This document shows positions 22,645-35,078 of a stretch of 64,000 nt of DNA, in pieces (positions within the stretch are counted from its first letter, which is position 1; each line of letters begins with the position of its first letter). The notes beneath the pieces are model-generated. The model worked only from the letters and a program-made list of their open reading frames with translations. It was not told the DNA's origin and searched no databases. The stretch is from Asterella californica (taxonomy: Eukaryota; Streptophyta; Marchantiopsida; Marchantiales; Aytoniaceae), in contig JAYKYS010000019.1 of the NCBI GenBank assembly GCA_036924285.1, positions 2,604,001 through 2,668,000 of the forward strand, read 5' to 3'. The translations under genes were made by a program, and so were the position numbers.

Positions 22645-23900
22645 TGCACGGGCAAGATCGCTGACAGATCTTCTCGATCTATCAACGATGATCTTCGTCG
22701 TTTCTCATTCGCAGTCTATCTTCTTCGTTCCTCTTGTTTGCAGGGTGTTGTCGTTCGCACGGCCGTCAGCAAATCGACTGGTGATCTTTGCCACCAATTA
22801 CTTCATTTCCTTCACAGACTGCACGGGAAAATTTCTGAGAGGATGACACGGAAAATGGACGTACGGGGACTCAGTTCTCCTTTGCAGGTTGTGCTGTCTC
22901 TTGTTCCTTCATTTCTCTTCTCGTTCGCAGGGTGTTGTCGCACGGTCGTGAGCAAATCAGACCATCCTTGGTCAGCGATCGACGAATTGCTTCACACGAT
23001 GTTCACGCGGTATGATTTGTTGTGATCTTTTGTCACTTTTCTTTGCCCGCGATAAGTGTGACTACCTACTATCTTCGTCTGACGAGGGAAGACCACAGGA
23101 GCTCAATTCTTGGTTTTTCTTCCCCTTCAAGAGGCGCGTACTTCGATTTTCTTCTCAGCCAAGACAAAATTGATTCAGTTCTTGCTTTCTCTTTCTCCTT
23201 CACATGGTGTGCGCTTCGATTTCTACCGATTTTTCTTCTTGTCCGCGGCAGGTGTGACTACCTATTATCTTTGCTCAACGAGGGAAGACCACTGGAGCTT
23301 AATTCTTGGTTTCTTTTCTCCTTCACAAGACACGTGCTTCGATTTCTTCTACTGCCCATCTCATTTCTTTCACAGATGCACGCGGAGTCAGATTGTCGGG
23401 AAGATGGCACAGAAAATGAGTCCCATGGGGTCTTGGTTCTCCTTTGCAGGCTGTGCGGACAAGGATCAGCGTTTCTCGCCGATACTTTTAGAGGGTGCGC
23501 GGAGAGTAAGATTGCAGGGAGGACGACACAAAAAATGAGTCACGTCCTCGTCGATTTGTTTGTCGTGGATTGTTTTTGTTCGCGCGTTGTAATTTCTAGC
23601 GATCTTTCTCCTTGATCCAGACGCTACACGGTATGGCTTGAGAACTGTTCTCTTTCGCAGACTTTGATTACTGACGATCATTCTCGTTCGACACGGTACA
23701 CGGTATAACTCTTACCTTTCACCTTCTATGAATTTACTCTTCCTTTTTGCAGGGCGTCGGAGGGCGGGGCTTTGCTTTCTCAGTCTTGCATTCTTCGTCT
23801 ATTCTTCGTGCGTGAGGGAATGGCGTGAGTGCAGGGTAGGGAGGACGACACGAAGACTGCGGACAAATGGATAGCGTGGGGCTCTTTCTTCACATAGCAA
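22645..23900 (+). repeat. Degenerate array of ~190-bp units
   Basis: About 23049-23165 and 23244-23355 are clear copies sharing GTGTGACTACCTA, CGAGGGAAGACCAC, AATTCTTGGTTT and a TCTCCTTCA pyrimidine tract. Looser echoes (TTCTCCTTTGCAGG, GGGA-GACGACACGAAAA) occur near 22820-22895, 23370-23460, 23495-23540 and 23825-23865. Plus-strand frames of up to 197 codons cross the array but are low-complexity Phe/Ser/Leu-rich and not conserved between units, so I do not call them genes. It lies directly upstream of the HUH-endonuclease remnant and may be its leader. Confidence 0.6.
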
Positions 23901-24041
23901 CGCAACACGGAAGTGAGGAGTAGCTACCAGACCATGCCGATATTGCTGCCTCCACCACATACAGAGAAGCCTGAAACCTACTGAATTCTCGCTCTTTCCT
24001 CTTCTCTTCTATTGCTTTTCTTTTTTTTTCCAAATATCCTA

Positions 24042-24214
24042 GGGTTCAGATTCTACAGACACTGAAGAAGAAGACACTGAGAGATATATCTTGTCAGGTG
24101 ATGTTCATGTTCCTGCTACCCCGCTTGATAACACCTCTGCAAGCCCACCTGAGTCTTCTGAAGTTTTCATCCTACATGATACATTTCTCTTTGATTCTTT
24201 TGAAGCTGGTTAGT
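24042..24214 (+). other. Possible acidic 5' exon of the HUH-endonuclease gene
   Basis: A strong acceptor (T-rich tract ending CCAAATATCCTAG) is followed by 57 open codons rich in Asp, Glu, Ser and Thr (GSDSTDTEEEDTERY...) up to a TAG at 24212-24214. Position and strand fit an N-terminal exon of the Rep-like remnant that follows, but linkage is inferred. The alternative frame is also open here. Confidence 0.25.
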
Positions 24215-24677
24215 ATGATCGGCATCATTTTCAATGCCATGTGAATCGTTTTCATAGACCTCGAACATCACCATCATTTCAACTATCGTGCAAACTTTTT
24301 TTCTTTTGGATATGCAAAACTTTATAGACTTAGATCTTACATCTACATCAATTTTGATTTCTGCAGCGTCCTACCTGAATTCTGAATTCTGAGCTTCGAC
24401 TTTGTACTCATCTGTAGTCCTTTTCAATTGTCATTTCTTGTCTACAGGCTGTCATCATCCTTTTCATTAATCGACTTCGAAGGTAGCTGGTTGATTCTGC
24501 ATGACTCCAAGTCTATTATCTTCTTGTATCTTAAATTTCTTGAGTCTCCACAAGATCATCATCTTCTGAAACCAATTGTACATGCTATTTACCGCCTAAA
24601 CTACATGCACTGTGTTTGTGACGACATGAAATCTTCTGTTTTTCATTTTGGATGTAAACACTTTTCTTACCCGTCTA

Positions 24678-25268
24678 ATGTTCTTACGAAGAGCAACTAG
24701 AGCTAAACGTGCCGCTGCTCCACAGCCTACGGTCGATACGCATAGAGTTCTTGTTCCTAAACTCTTGGAAATATCTCTAACCGTGAACTACAAGGGAGGA
24801 CACATAGACATGTGTTACTAGCCACCCTTGTGTAAATTTCTAGAGAATGACTGCACCAGTGGCTTACTATCTGTTGAGCGAGGTGAGAATTTGCATGTAC
24901 AAGGTGTCATTTCTCTTCTTACTACGAGTGCTTTGCAGGTCAAACAACGAGTTTGGTCATTTTAGCATGGAAAGATGTTAATAGAACGATGGGCGAGGAA
25001 GTCTGCATGAAGCTGCTGAGCAACAGAGCACTTCATACGTTCGTTGGCATGATCGGATACTATATGAAAGACAAAAGAGAACTACATCACCAATCCGTCA
25101 TAGAAAAACATCTCAAACACCATGCTAGAGGATGGCCAAGATTTATTTATTTTGCTAGGTGCTGCAGATATGAAGAACCGGGTTGAGCTGAATTAGAACA
25201 ACATCTTGCAACGTGCCTTGCAGTTTAATAAGTATCGCAGCAGATATCAGTTGAGTACGACTCTTTGA
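24678..25268 (+). pseudogene. HUH-type Rep endonuclease remnant (Replitron-like), copy A
   Basis: From ATG 24678 the frame reads a basic start, then LLEISLTVNYKG, a TAG at 24819-24821, and VERGENLHVQGV, whose H-V-Q (CAT 24894, CAA 24900) matches the metal-binding motif II of Rep/HUH nucleases. After a frameshift near 24953 comes HTFVGMIGYYMKD, whose Y-x-x-K (TAC 25058 to AAA 25067) matches catalytic motif III. A further frameshift leads to KNRVELN, a TAG at 25194-25196, then NNILQRALQFN. A second copy at 62.5-62.9 kb keeps the same order. Rep/HUH proteins nick single-stranded DNA through the tyrosine. Spacing and the land-plant setting suggest a Replitron-class transposon rather than a virus, but this is inference. 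Both TAGs could be old CAG codons. Confidence 0.6.
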
Positions 25269-26000
25269 ACATGTCTTAGATCTACGATACGCTCCGGTAA
25301 GTATACACCGTCTTGCAGGTGGCTCATGGCCTACGGTATACAAAAGACGCGTAGCGACTCTCTATGAAAAGCTATCATTCGACCTGAATCTGTTACAATT
25401 GCAGATATAGACAATGTTTTTTTTGCACAGACACGTGCACGCTATTTCATTGTCAAGCAAGCGGACGTAGATATGAACAGCGAAGAGGAATACATACTTG
25501 CGACCTCTCCAACACTTCAACGCAACAGAACTATTCTCAATTTCCAAGACATGAACGCATTTCTGGAGTACATGTCTATATGTAAAGCCTTGGACAGGAA
25601 CTTGGCAGCGAACAAAGCTTTTCTAGATGAAGTGTTTTTTTCTGTTTTAACCTTAGTTTCTTTCTCTTCCCGAACTTTTTCCACCTCATCTCCTCTTTTC
25701 TATATGCGTAACTTTCTGTCTGTACAATATTTGCTGTCTGTATGTTATATTCTTGCTGTAGTCATAGTATTCGAAGCGCCAACAGCTTGTTTTGCATCTT
25801 GTAAGTGACATGACAGATGAACATCATAACAGCGAGCACACAAACACTCTGAACAGTACAGTTATTCGGACTATGTAGCGATTATAGACAAGTTACTACT
25901 AGTACTATTTAGTCTGAGCAATACAGCGAATCATACAATGTAGCTATTACAGACAAGTTACTACTAGTACTCTATTTTTATTTTGTATATTTTTGAGTTG
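25269..26000 (+). other. Downstream of the HUH remnant; possible C-terminal remnant and 66-bp tandem duplication
   Basis: A plus-strand frame at 25473-25808 (111 codons) begins polar (NSEEEYILATSPTLQRNRTI) and ends hydrophobic. It may be a decayed tail of the Rep-like gene, unproven. At 25876-25906 and 25942-25972 a block containing GACAAGTTACTACTAGTACT is duplicated with a 66-bp period. Confidence 0.35.
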
Positions 26001-27846
26001 TATTTCATACAAATAGCATGTTTTTTGTACAAACCTGCATAGCGAAAGACAATAACGCTGTTACGTAAAACTGCCATCTCTGCCGTGTCAGAATAGCACA
26101 TATTATTAAATTTCAAAAACCAATAAATTTATTGCCGCTCCGTGTAACCTTTCATCTACAAGAGACGTTTTTTGCCTTGCTTGCAGTGCAAATTCTCTCC
26201 TACTAGCAGTCTGCCAATGGAAAAAATGCCAGATCTACAGCACCTTAAGTTTATATCATTTAGGCAAAACAGGAAACCACCACTATGATTTTACACGAAA
26301 TCAAACTCTTGTCCTTTTCCCATTCTTTCAAGAGGTGCAGATTATATGCATATCAACACTAAGGTCCATCACAAGAGCAAAACAAGGCCATTGTAGCATT
26401 AGAACATCACACATCACACTATCCAATTTAGCTTGAAAGGATCATGTGTATAGAATATGGTTTTCAAAACCAATTAACAGAATAAGGAATAGAGGAAAAG
26501 GATAAGATGCATGTCAAATCCGGTGCTGTAAGTTAAACCCATATTACAGTTTCCTTATAACTAACTTGCAAGCATGCAGTCCACTTGTTATTCTGGGAGG
26601 ATGCATAGGGTAGTCTCTCTCCTATCTTCAGCATATTTCCTTCTTTCTTTTCCTTGTCACTAGAATGCACAATGCCCTTCTCCTCCTACTCGGTGTATCT
26701 GTTTACAACCCACACAGGAAACACCACTGGGTTCTCTTTCTCTTTCTCCTTTTTCCATTTGATTCAGATGTCTCCAGAATGACAAACATCTGAATTCCCA
26801 CGTGTAGATAATCACAGAGGAATTTGCATGTTGGTTGGTTGAGGCAATGGAAAGAAAATATCATCGATAAAAACAAAAATCCGACAAAAATCAAACAAAA
26901 ATCCGACCTTCTGGTTCTCATGGGAGCGGGATACTGCAAAAACATCTCAAGAAAATATACTTAAAAAAGATTGAAAAATAAAATGATAGCAGGGAGTGTG
27001 TTTATTAAAAAAGGAAAAATAAAATGATAGCAGGTGGTGGTGTTTATTGAAAAAGATTGAAAAATCCGAGTATGAGCAAAGCTCCATGGCAAAAACATCT
27101 CCAAGAAAATAAACTTAAAGAGAAATGAGAAATAAAATGATAGCAGGCTGACTAACAGCATCATGCAGTTGAGGTTTGCCAGTACTAACAACTTGCAACT
27201 GATCGTGAGCTTGCCAGTTAAGAGTCCTTTACCTGCAGGGGAAGTAACTTGCTATTGTCAATAATGAAACATCTAGACTGACCCCATCTCATCTCGTTCA
27301 GTTATGTCAACTCGAAGGTACAAATGACTCGTAGAGAAAAGAGCATGCCTGACTTCTGATCATGAATACCGTGCTATTCAACATTTCCAAGAAAAGCAAA
27401 GCGACCATCTCCAAAGCTCCGATCTTGAGCTGGCTTCATATTATAATTATCTACAAGCGACTTGTTAATTTACAGGTCGTCTGGAATCTGTTCTTTCTGT
27501 GCTTATTGACTTGACATGGTAGCGACATCAGACGGAATGTCAGGAGCGTTCTCTGGAGGTGACTCTGAGGTGAAAGATGGGTTCCTCTATGGCTTATTGA
27601 ACTCTACAGGCAGTATATGTGAAGATGGTTTCCACCTGCAAATAAAATCAGTGGAAGAATGTTTTACCAGGCAAGGAAGACAGACCAGAGTGTGAAACAT
27701 GAGGACTGTCACACTTCTCTAAGTCTAGTGGGAGTTAGAGGATCCGATACAGTAAGCAGGGAAGGCTTTCGATCAGCATGCAGCCGATATGTCCTTTTTC
27801 GTCTTTGTGAGTTGTTCAAGGTCCAGGAATGGGATGATCATGAGAA
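26001..27846. other. Intergenic, no gene; short repeated motif
   Basis: AAATAAAATGATAGCAGG occurs three times between about 26970 and 27150, twice with AAAACATCTC...AAGAAAATA upstream, a small local repeat. Otherwise nothing recognised. Confidence 0.45.
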
Positions 27847-28808
27847 TCAATAATTGGCATAGGAGCAGACCTTCCTGACCTCCCCATGACTGGGACCTTT
27901 GACATGAATCTCACTCATTCTGATCATAGACTCGCTGAATGCCTGAGCAAAGGAGGGGAAAGAGTGCGCAAATTCTTCCACAAGGCCTTTGGTTCTCGAG
28001 TCGTAAGCCAACTCCTGGTCAACTTGTAGCAGCCCTTGACTCCTCAAGACATTCTGATAGTAGCTGCTGTCAAAGTTGAAAACCGAATGTCGGTCCAGCT
28101 CTTGCTCTACGGTTCCATCACCGCCTTCAGGGCACTGTCGTTCCAGAGCTGCTCTGTAACCTGCATCCATGCTGGGATCTGGTTTTCCAGTGCCACTGAA
28201 GTTGTAAAGACGAGTCGAGAAAAACTGGCACTGGGATACACCCACTGTATGTGATCCTGCATCCAGCCATATAAATACATGATTCAGTTGAGCAGAAACT
28301 CTGTAGATGCAGTGAATGATGTCAGCTCCGAAGCAGAACAGAAAAGAATAGAACCGAACTAGAGAGAAACAGATCATCGATGGGCATGCATGCATGCCTT
28401 GTTAATGGGCTTGAGAACAAGTGAAGCAAGAATCTGCAAACTGGATGAAGCAAGTAACAAACTAGCAGCAGCAGCTGCAAGAAGCCCAGCCCAACCAAAA
28501 TAAATTACCGAAGTGTCCTGCAACGAGAGAATGGATCTAACTGACCGAGAAGTACAGTGAGATCATGTTTGCTGAGGCCCACGTTGGTGAACAGATTCAT
28601 GGCCTCGCTTATGGTACTGGAAGGAACCGGCAAGTCCACAACGCCCGGACTCTTTCCATCAGTCTTGATTTCATAGTACTTTCCACCCAGCTAGAGATAT
28701 ACACGCACCACACACAAATATCAATCCATTATTCCGTTCCTGCGCTCATGAATGAGCTCGAGTTCTTAAGCTTTCTTCAAGGACGTCGCGTACAGTAAAG
28801 TAGATGTA

Positions 28809-28882
<74 letters not shown>

Positions 28883-29547
28883 ACGCACCAAGAAGGTGGA
28901 GTCCCTGGCAGCAAGAGCGATGATGTCAGCGCACGTAACAACGCCAGGGCATGCAGACTCCACATTCGCTTTAGCTTGCTCGATGACTTCGATTCCCTTG
29001 ATGCTTAGGTTTGGAAGTGCAACGAGCTCTGAGTTAGGCCCATTTAGTAGAACCGATGCGTCGCATCCCTGAAGGTACGTACCGTACACATCAAGCCCAA
29101 GCCTGAGGAGCTTATACATACAAATATACACAATCTGTACTCTATACAGAAACTGTACGACATATTGTGCAGAAAAGAGACAAGCTAGTCATGGATCCGA
29201 TCTCCCTCTAGATCTGTCTACATCTGTGACTACGAATAGTAACGAAACGAGTGTGTCGATCGATGACATGGATAGATATAGATAGATAGATGACTTACAT
29301 TGACAAAGCAGTCGTGAAAGTGCATGCGAATGATTCCTGGAGCAAGTTTCGGGTTAGTATGGAAGGACTCCGAGACGACTTGGAACACAATTTTCTCTGC
29401 ATCTTCGCACGTCTCACTGTAAAAGTTGTACTTCAATTTCGATGAGGAGTAACCTTCTACTACTACTACTACTGCGCTTCGAATCTGCAGCAGCTCCAAG
29501 AGTAGTAGCAACAGGAGGAGGAAATACGTCTTGCTTTTGCTGATCAT
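27847..29547 (-). CDS. Class III secretory peroxidase 1 (four exons)
   Basis: Exons on the minus strand: 29299-29547, 28889-29068, 28546-28690 and 27847-28256, total 984 bp, 327 residues; all introns are GT-AG and phases match. A leucine-rich signal peptide covers the first ~25-32 residues. The distal site is R74/H78 in IIRMHFHDCF, the second Cys pair with the Ca site is GCDAS (84-88), and proximal heme ligand His194 is in GSHTVG. The eight conserved cysteines are present. Such enzymes use H2O2 to oxidise phenolics in the apoplast, for wall cross-linking or defence. The start is the ATG at 29547, as no upstream in-frame ATG gives a better signal peptide. A TATATATAAA box sits about 75-85 bp upstream. 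Intron 2 begins with a (CT)34 repeat just past its donor. Most similar in the window to peroxidase 2, on the same strand. Confidence 0.93.
28813..28880. repeat. (GA)34 microsatellite in peroxidase 1 intron 2
   Basis: An uninterrupted GA dinucleotide repeat of 68 bp. On the gene's strand it reads (TC)n and starts 8 nt after the intron's first base, close enough that length changes could affect 5' splice-site use. Confidence 0.97.
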
Positions 29548-29621
29548 CGCCTTCAACAAATCACACCAGGAACTGAAAGACAGGTCGGTCGATCAGTCAA
29601 CTAGTACTCGCATGGACGGTC

Positions 29622-29635
29622 TAATTTATATATAT
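29622..29635 (-). promoter_or_regulatory. TATA box of peroxidase 1
   Basis: The minus strand reads TATATATAAATTAG, a strong plant TATA match, about 75-88 bp upstream of the start codon, which would give a 5' UTR of roughly 40-55 nt. Confidence 0.55.
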
Positions 29636-29639
29636 TTCA

Positions 29640-32600
29640 TGGCCAAATCTGTATAATTCCTCGATCAGTCGATCTCCAGCTACAATACCGTACGTAGAGC
29701 TAGAGTAGTAGCAAGCAAGGAGTTCTACTTTCTTTTCTGTCCAGCTCTGAGATTAAGGATGGACGTATGCAGACACAGCGAGCTTTGTACCACAAAGGCA
29801 TCCAGCATTTAAAACTTTTGACTCAGGTGATAAAATGTCTCGTCTGCTCGTATTTGTACGAGACGTAGAATCCAATTTTAGCTTCCCCATTTAATGAATG
29901 GACTCTAACGTCTTGCTTATTTCTCGGTTGCACAAATGGCTTCGTCAGATTCCTGGAATGCTGTTCGTGCGACTAGAAACCGTCGGGATCATCGAATTAT
30001 TGCTCGAAAACGTAGCATGGCAGTTTGGGAAAAAGATATTATAGCGTGGCCCAGACGTCTGGACGGAAAGTTGATCAAAAAGTTGGGCAGTATATTTCCT
30101 TTCGTTCGCTTACGAGTGAATCTGGAAGCATGCCGGGAGCATGTGAAACTTTCCATATAGAGTTGGAGTGACTGATCGAGAGGTGAAAGCAACTGCAAGC
30201 AATCCTTGAGTTGCCTTGCCGACATCAGCAATCAGCGTCGACATCTTCCCTGAAGCGGATCGTGTAAGTTTCTATTCTTGCTCATTTCACGACGAGGCTT
30301 AAGCTGCTCACGTACCGTATCCTGCATCTGTTATAATTATTCCCCGAATGTAGTTTCTGTCTGGATCTGGGGCTGTCTTTTCGTTGACATCGAGGTAACG
30401 CTTTCCGTCTTCCGCGTTCTTACGCTTCCGCTTACTCGCAACGAGTCCGATGGTGTTACGTACGTGTTCGACCTTCCTCCGAGTCAATCCATAGCTCAGG
30501 AGTCAACCATGCAATTAGAATCAATCATAGAGAACATGTTCGATCCATCTCATGGATAAGGCGCAGCTGGATAGAGCTCAGCTGTACTCCAGGACATCTT
30601 TTTGCACCCCCGGGCTGAAAGTTTCTGTCCGTCTTTGTCGACTTGCATCATGCGCATCTATCCTATCATATTCTATATATATGTGTAGTACCTTGTCATT
30701 GGCTTAGTTCATGGACTCCCACCCTTCTGGTGCAAGTGCGAGAGGGACTATCACAGTTCACCTTTGCTCGATCTATCTTTTTGCAGCTAGCTTGGGAGAT
30801 TCGAGCACCACGAGCATTGCTCCGAGCATGCAGGAACGTCCTTGTTTTGCTGTGAATTCTGATCATTTACCTTCATAGACCTTCGCAAATGCAACGCATG
30901 TCGACTGATTACGAGGTTGTGGGCCCTGCTCCTTCAAGTTCAACTTCTCTCTGCTGTCGTTTGGTTTTTCAGAACCTTTTTCTTCGTTCCGTAGATCTTT
31001 TCTCTGAAATTAAACTAATCTCCTTCTTTATTTTGCAGATGAAATCAAGATTGCTAGATTCTTGAGTCATCCTTGTCCTAGCTCCATCTCTACGTTTGTC
31101 CTTGTCAATGTCATTTTCACTAGTACTGAACAGTCAAAACTTCGTCTTTTAAGAAGTTCCAGGTCAAGACTATCTTGACAGTCTCTATCTTGTAACACAT
31201 TGGAGTGGCTGCTGTTGGAACTTTTAAGGCTGAAGTCAGGAAGCAACTAAGAAACGTTAACGTTTTCACAAACTAACTATTAGGAGACCAAACTCGACTA
31301 ATTCGAATTCCCTGCACACAAGCTTCTGTCTCGTCAACCAGAATTCATGACCATCAAGATGGAGAAAGAATCACAGTGACTGCCAATTGAAAGACTCTTT
31401 GCAGAGGTGACATATATATCTACAGGTATTGAGTCCACTGAGTCAGCTAGCTACTAGCAGATCTTGGAGAAAAGATGGAAGACGATAACGATTAAGATTG
31501 TTTTAACGATTTACCAATATCTTGTAGAGTTTAATCATCGAGAGTCACAGGCCTGCCCCCTTCTTGGTTTCGGGTTCAGAACCACAGCCATGTCGCCTTT
31601 GTTCTAATTGATTCTATAATACAGTATATTTAAATCCTCTTTTTCTCTGACAGTTCCCCTGGGCCTCCGAACCGTATGAGCACGTCACCGTGCTACGGCT
31701 CACTAACTCGATTTCCTTCGGATTACTGTCCGAGTGATCACCCCCTAAGTAGATTATCCGTCACCGGCCTTCGGCGTTCCCACCTTTCGTCTTTGTGTGT
31801 TAAGATAGGTTCTTCAAGTGTCTTGAATGTCTAAGAGTTGTGATTGCCTTGAGAAGCCGTACAGATCTTCCATCTCACAGACAGAGAACTTGATGAAGCT
31901 TAACTTGGTGGATCCGGTTCTTTGCAGAGGCCAAGACGCAAGTTCATCCTACAGTACATTACAATGTCATTATGAAACTGTAGCATGGGCAGAATACGAA
32001 CATACAGAAGGGAGTTGGATGCTGTTGAAGCTAGATTACCATGAAAAAGGAAGGTGGATGTTTCTGGAATGATTATGGGGTTGGTTTTACTATAAGGTTC
32101 TAGATCCATGGATTCATAAGAGAATATGAAGACACTGAAAGCTACCATGTTTCAGATCTTAAAGTAATTCTAATTCAGCTATTTGAGCAAAACAAAAGGG
32201 CCATCAAAAAGCACGTAAAGCAAAGAGTCTGAGAAAGAATACCCCACAGAAGAGAGACTCTTGTTGGTCATCGTCTAGATGCTTGCCAGTGACTGTAGTG
32301 CTATGAATGAAAGAGAGGATTCCGAAGAACTTCAGAATCGAAGCCTCTGATTCAGTAGTCGTTCTGGCAATATTTTCTCTTATTGTCATCTACTTGCTGT
32401 TAGAATCTGTCAGCATCCAAATTACTCATTCCAAGAGAGTAGCTGCCACACACACAGAGGAACCCGCGAAGAGAGAAAGAGCCCAAAATTCACCAAGAGA
32501 AGTAACTGGAGGAGGTGCATATACAGAGAAGTTGTCTCACGTCTTTGTAATTTTGAGTCTGTTGTAACGTTGGGGGAGTTCCGACTATGAGAGTAGTTGA

Positions 32601-32754
32601 AAATGTGCACTCTTGGAGGTACAGAGATAAGGGCGAACAATTTACCGGGAGAAGAAATGAAACTCTTGCACCCTTGTCACGCTATTTGTAGGAGTTCTAC
32701 TAGTGATCAAATGCACCGCAGTCAATCCCGTGTAAGCGATTTTAGCAAAAGTTC
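29640..32754. other. Intergenic, possible small transcribed remnants, no supported gene
   Basis: A 74-codon plus-strand frame at 29936-30160 encodes a basic peptide with an acceptable ATG context, and good splice-like sites follow (GTAAGT near 30266; a T-rich tract ending GCAG near 31039). The exons these would imply do not join into a recognisable protein. I treat it as unproven. Confidence 0.3.
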
Positions 32755-32960
32755 TTGGGTGGGATCTCCTTAGAGTAGAGTGCATTTTAGAGTTGCAAGA
32801 TTCACTTTTTGCAAATTTCCTATTTTACATTCTTGGATATGGTAGATGATTCGAGTGAGAGTAAACTGAATTCTCTAATGCTTCGAGTGAATTTGATTTC
32901 ACTAAAATGATCTTGATGTTACATGTCAACTTACAGTTTTGTATGTTATATGATACACTT
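32755..32960. repeat. Diverged repeat shared with 61245-61440
   Basis: Both copies have the order CCTTAGAG...AGTGCA, CTTGG(A/T)TATGGTAGATGA, GAG(A/G)GTAA, TTTCACT and GATCTT(G/T)(A/G)TGTT. The copy at 61.2 kb lies about 200 bp before Ty1/copia coding remnants, so this may be an old copia LTR or leader. Confidence 0.45.
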
Positions 32961-34379
32961 GTATATGTGTATGATATGATATCTATTAAAGATAATCTGT
33001 TATCATATTTGTTAAAATTAATGTCTAGTATATTAACCTCAGTCACATCTAAGTTCATTCGCCTCTACAATCACCTCTAATATCTTGTCTTCAGTCACAT
33101 CTCTATGACTAATGACTGATTAATGATTGATCTCTTGTCCATAGATTAGAGTATATAACAAATCCCTCTTGGGAGATGATGAGTCGACTGATCCTTTTAC
33201 TGATATCTCTTCTACAGGAGAGAGTATTCACTTCTTTTGGTTCTCTAACAGTATCGATGTATATGCTCAAGAGATACTAAACGCAATACTTTGAAGTAAT
33301 TTCCAGTAATCTCTAGAAAATCATTGAGGTAATTGTGTGCCGCAAGAGAACAGTTGTATAAATTATCTTACGAAACACTACATCCACTCTGAGAACTCGC
33401 TGAGCTTTCTCTTCCTTGCACCTTCATCGTCGATTCGCAATTTAAACCGTCACTCCTCTCGTTCATTTTGCCACAGCTGGAGCTCAAGTGTGGCAAAATG
33501 ATTCTCAAGTGTTCGAACTTTGCTGCAATGCATATGGGAAAATCCAGCTGGTGTCACAAACACAGCCCCTTAAAAGGTGGACGGAGTCTGCCAATTAATC
33601 CAAAAGAAATTCTGGTTTACCTACGTGGACTACTTTATGTATTTCTTGTTTCTTGAAATAATTTGACCTAAGTTGTACCCTTGATTGATCCTCCCCATTC
33701 CTCTAGCGGAGACACGTACAGACCTGTCGTTCCCAAGGTTCGGTTAGGACCTATCCGTATTTCTTTTAGGTTTGGTTTGTAAATGATTCTGTTTCCAACA
33801 AGCAGTAGCTTTTTGGACACCGTTATCCTCCTCGTCGTGGAGGCGTGAGCTGGAGCCTTTGGGTGCCGATGAGGTTGAACCGTTGGTGATTTTGTGAGGA
33901 TTCTTTACTAACCTTCGGTTATAGGTTTAGTGGTTCCTCCATCGTAGACAGTTTAAAACTCCTAGTTCATTGAAACAATGACCAAAAGAAGGTCTTGACT
34001 TGACTGCGCTTAACTAGTTGTCCAAGTTCAGTGATCCGTCTCCAGTTGACTGGCCAAAAGTCCGAGTACAAATAAGTTTTACAAAAGTTGTTCTTGACTT
34101 GGTGTGGACGATTTGGTCACATAATTGCAAACTGCCGAACTCACTTCCAAAGAGATCCGAGACCTCCATATCGTCGATCTCTGAATCATCTGAATGAGCG
34201 AGAAGAAAATGAAAAAGTTGTGGCAACACCAGAAAATGGAGAACACCAGTAAATGCACCTTGCTGCCTTACTTGTTCAAGGAGAGAGAAGAAAGACAAAG
34301 AAAGGAGAAAGAGATTGACAAAAAATAATGCATAACTGATTGTCGCGGATGGAGTCTTGTAAGAGATCTAAGTGGGAGT
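32961..34379. other. No recognisable gene; possible eroded retroelement 5' region
   Basis: Lies just upstream of recognisable Ty3/gypsy pol sequence and could hold its gag and LTR, but I see no conserved gag motif. Confidence 0.35.
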
Positions 34380-35078
34380 ATTAATCGATCTTGATGCAAA
34401 AGAGAACTTTCTATTTCGATCGACTGTCCTGAAATTAAGAATGGTATTAGAAAGTGATGAGAGTGAAGAAGTAGAACTACTCTATGGACAGATCGAGAAG
34501 ATTGAGTCTTTACCTCTTTACTTTAGATGAATATTAAGAAGAATATCAAGAAGAGATTGAGTGGCGAGTAATCAAATTAGCTCATTATGATGTCATATTA
34601 TGCATGCCATGGATGGAGCAACACAATCTTGAAGTAGATTGGAGAAAAAAAGTGATGAAAATCAAACAATGAAAAATCTTCGAAGATAGAGTGAGATCTC
34701 GAAGATAAAACTTGCATTTGTATGTCATATGTATAAGTGCTATACGCAATAGCGATGTTTGTTTTTGGGTTTAATAAAAGAAGTCCTTAGTGCACAACTC
34801 GATGGACAGATTCTAGAAAGCTTGAGAATGAAATATATAGATGGTTTTCTTGATGATCTTCCTCCATAACTACCACCAAAATGACGAATTGACCACAAAA
34901 TTGAGGTGATTCTAAAGAACACATTTCCTTGTAAAGCTCCATATAGACTGACACCACATGAATAAGAGTGCAAAGCACAAATTTGAAGAGATGTTGCAAA
35001 AAGAGTTAATACATCCCGGTGTGTCATCATATGGAGCTCTAGTTTTTTTTCTGAAAAAAAAATAATAGTCTACGGATG

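Noticed and set aside
7953..22655. CACGGCTAA and CACGGGCAA as a 9-bp target duplication of the large element
   Set aside because: Only 7 of 9 bases match and the right copy is offset 4 bp from the end of the inverted repeat, so it could be chance.
22625..23615. Frames up to 197 codons
   Set aside because: They run through a degenerate tandem array and are Phe/Ser/Leu-rich because of its pyrimidine tracts.
29936..30160. 74-codon basic frame with an acceptable start context
   Set aside because: No recognised family, and downstream splice-like sites do not join it to another plausible exon.
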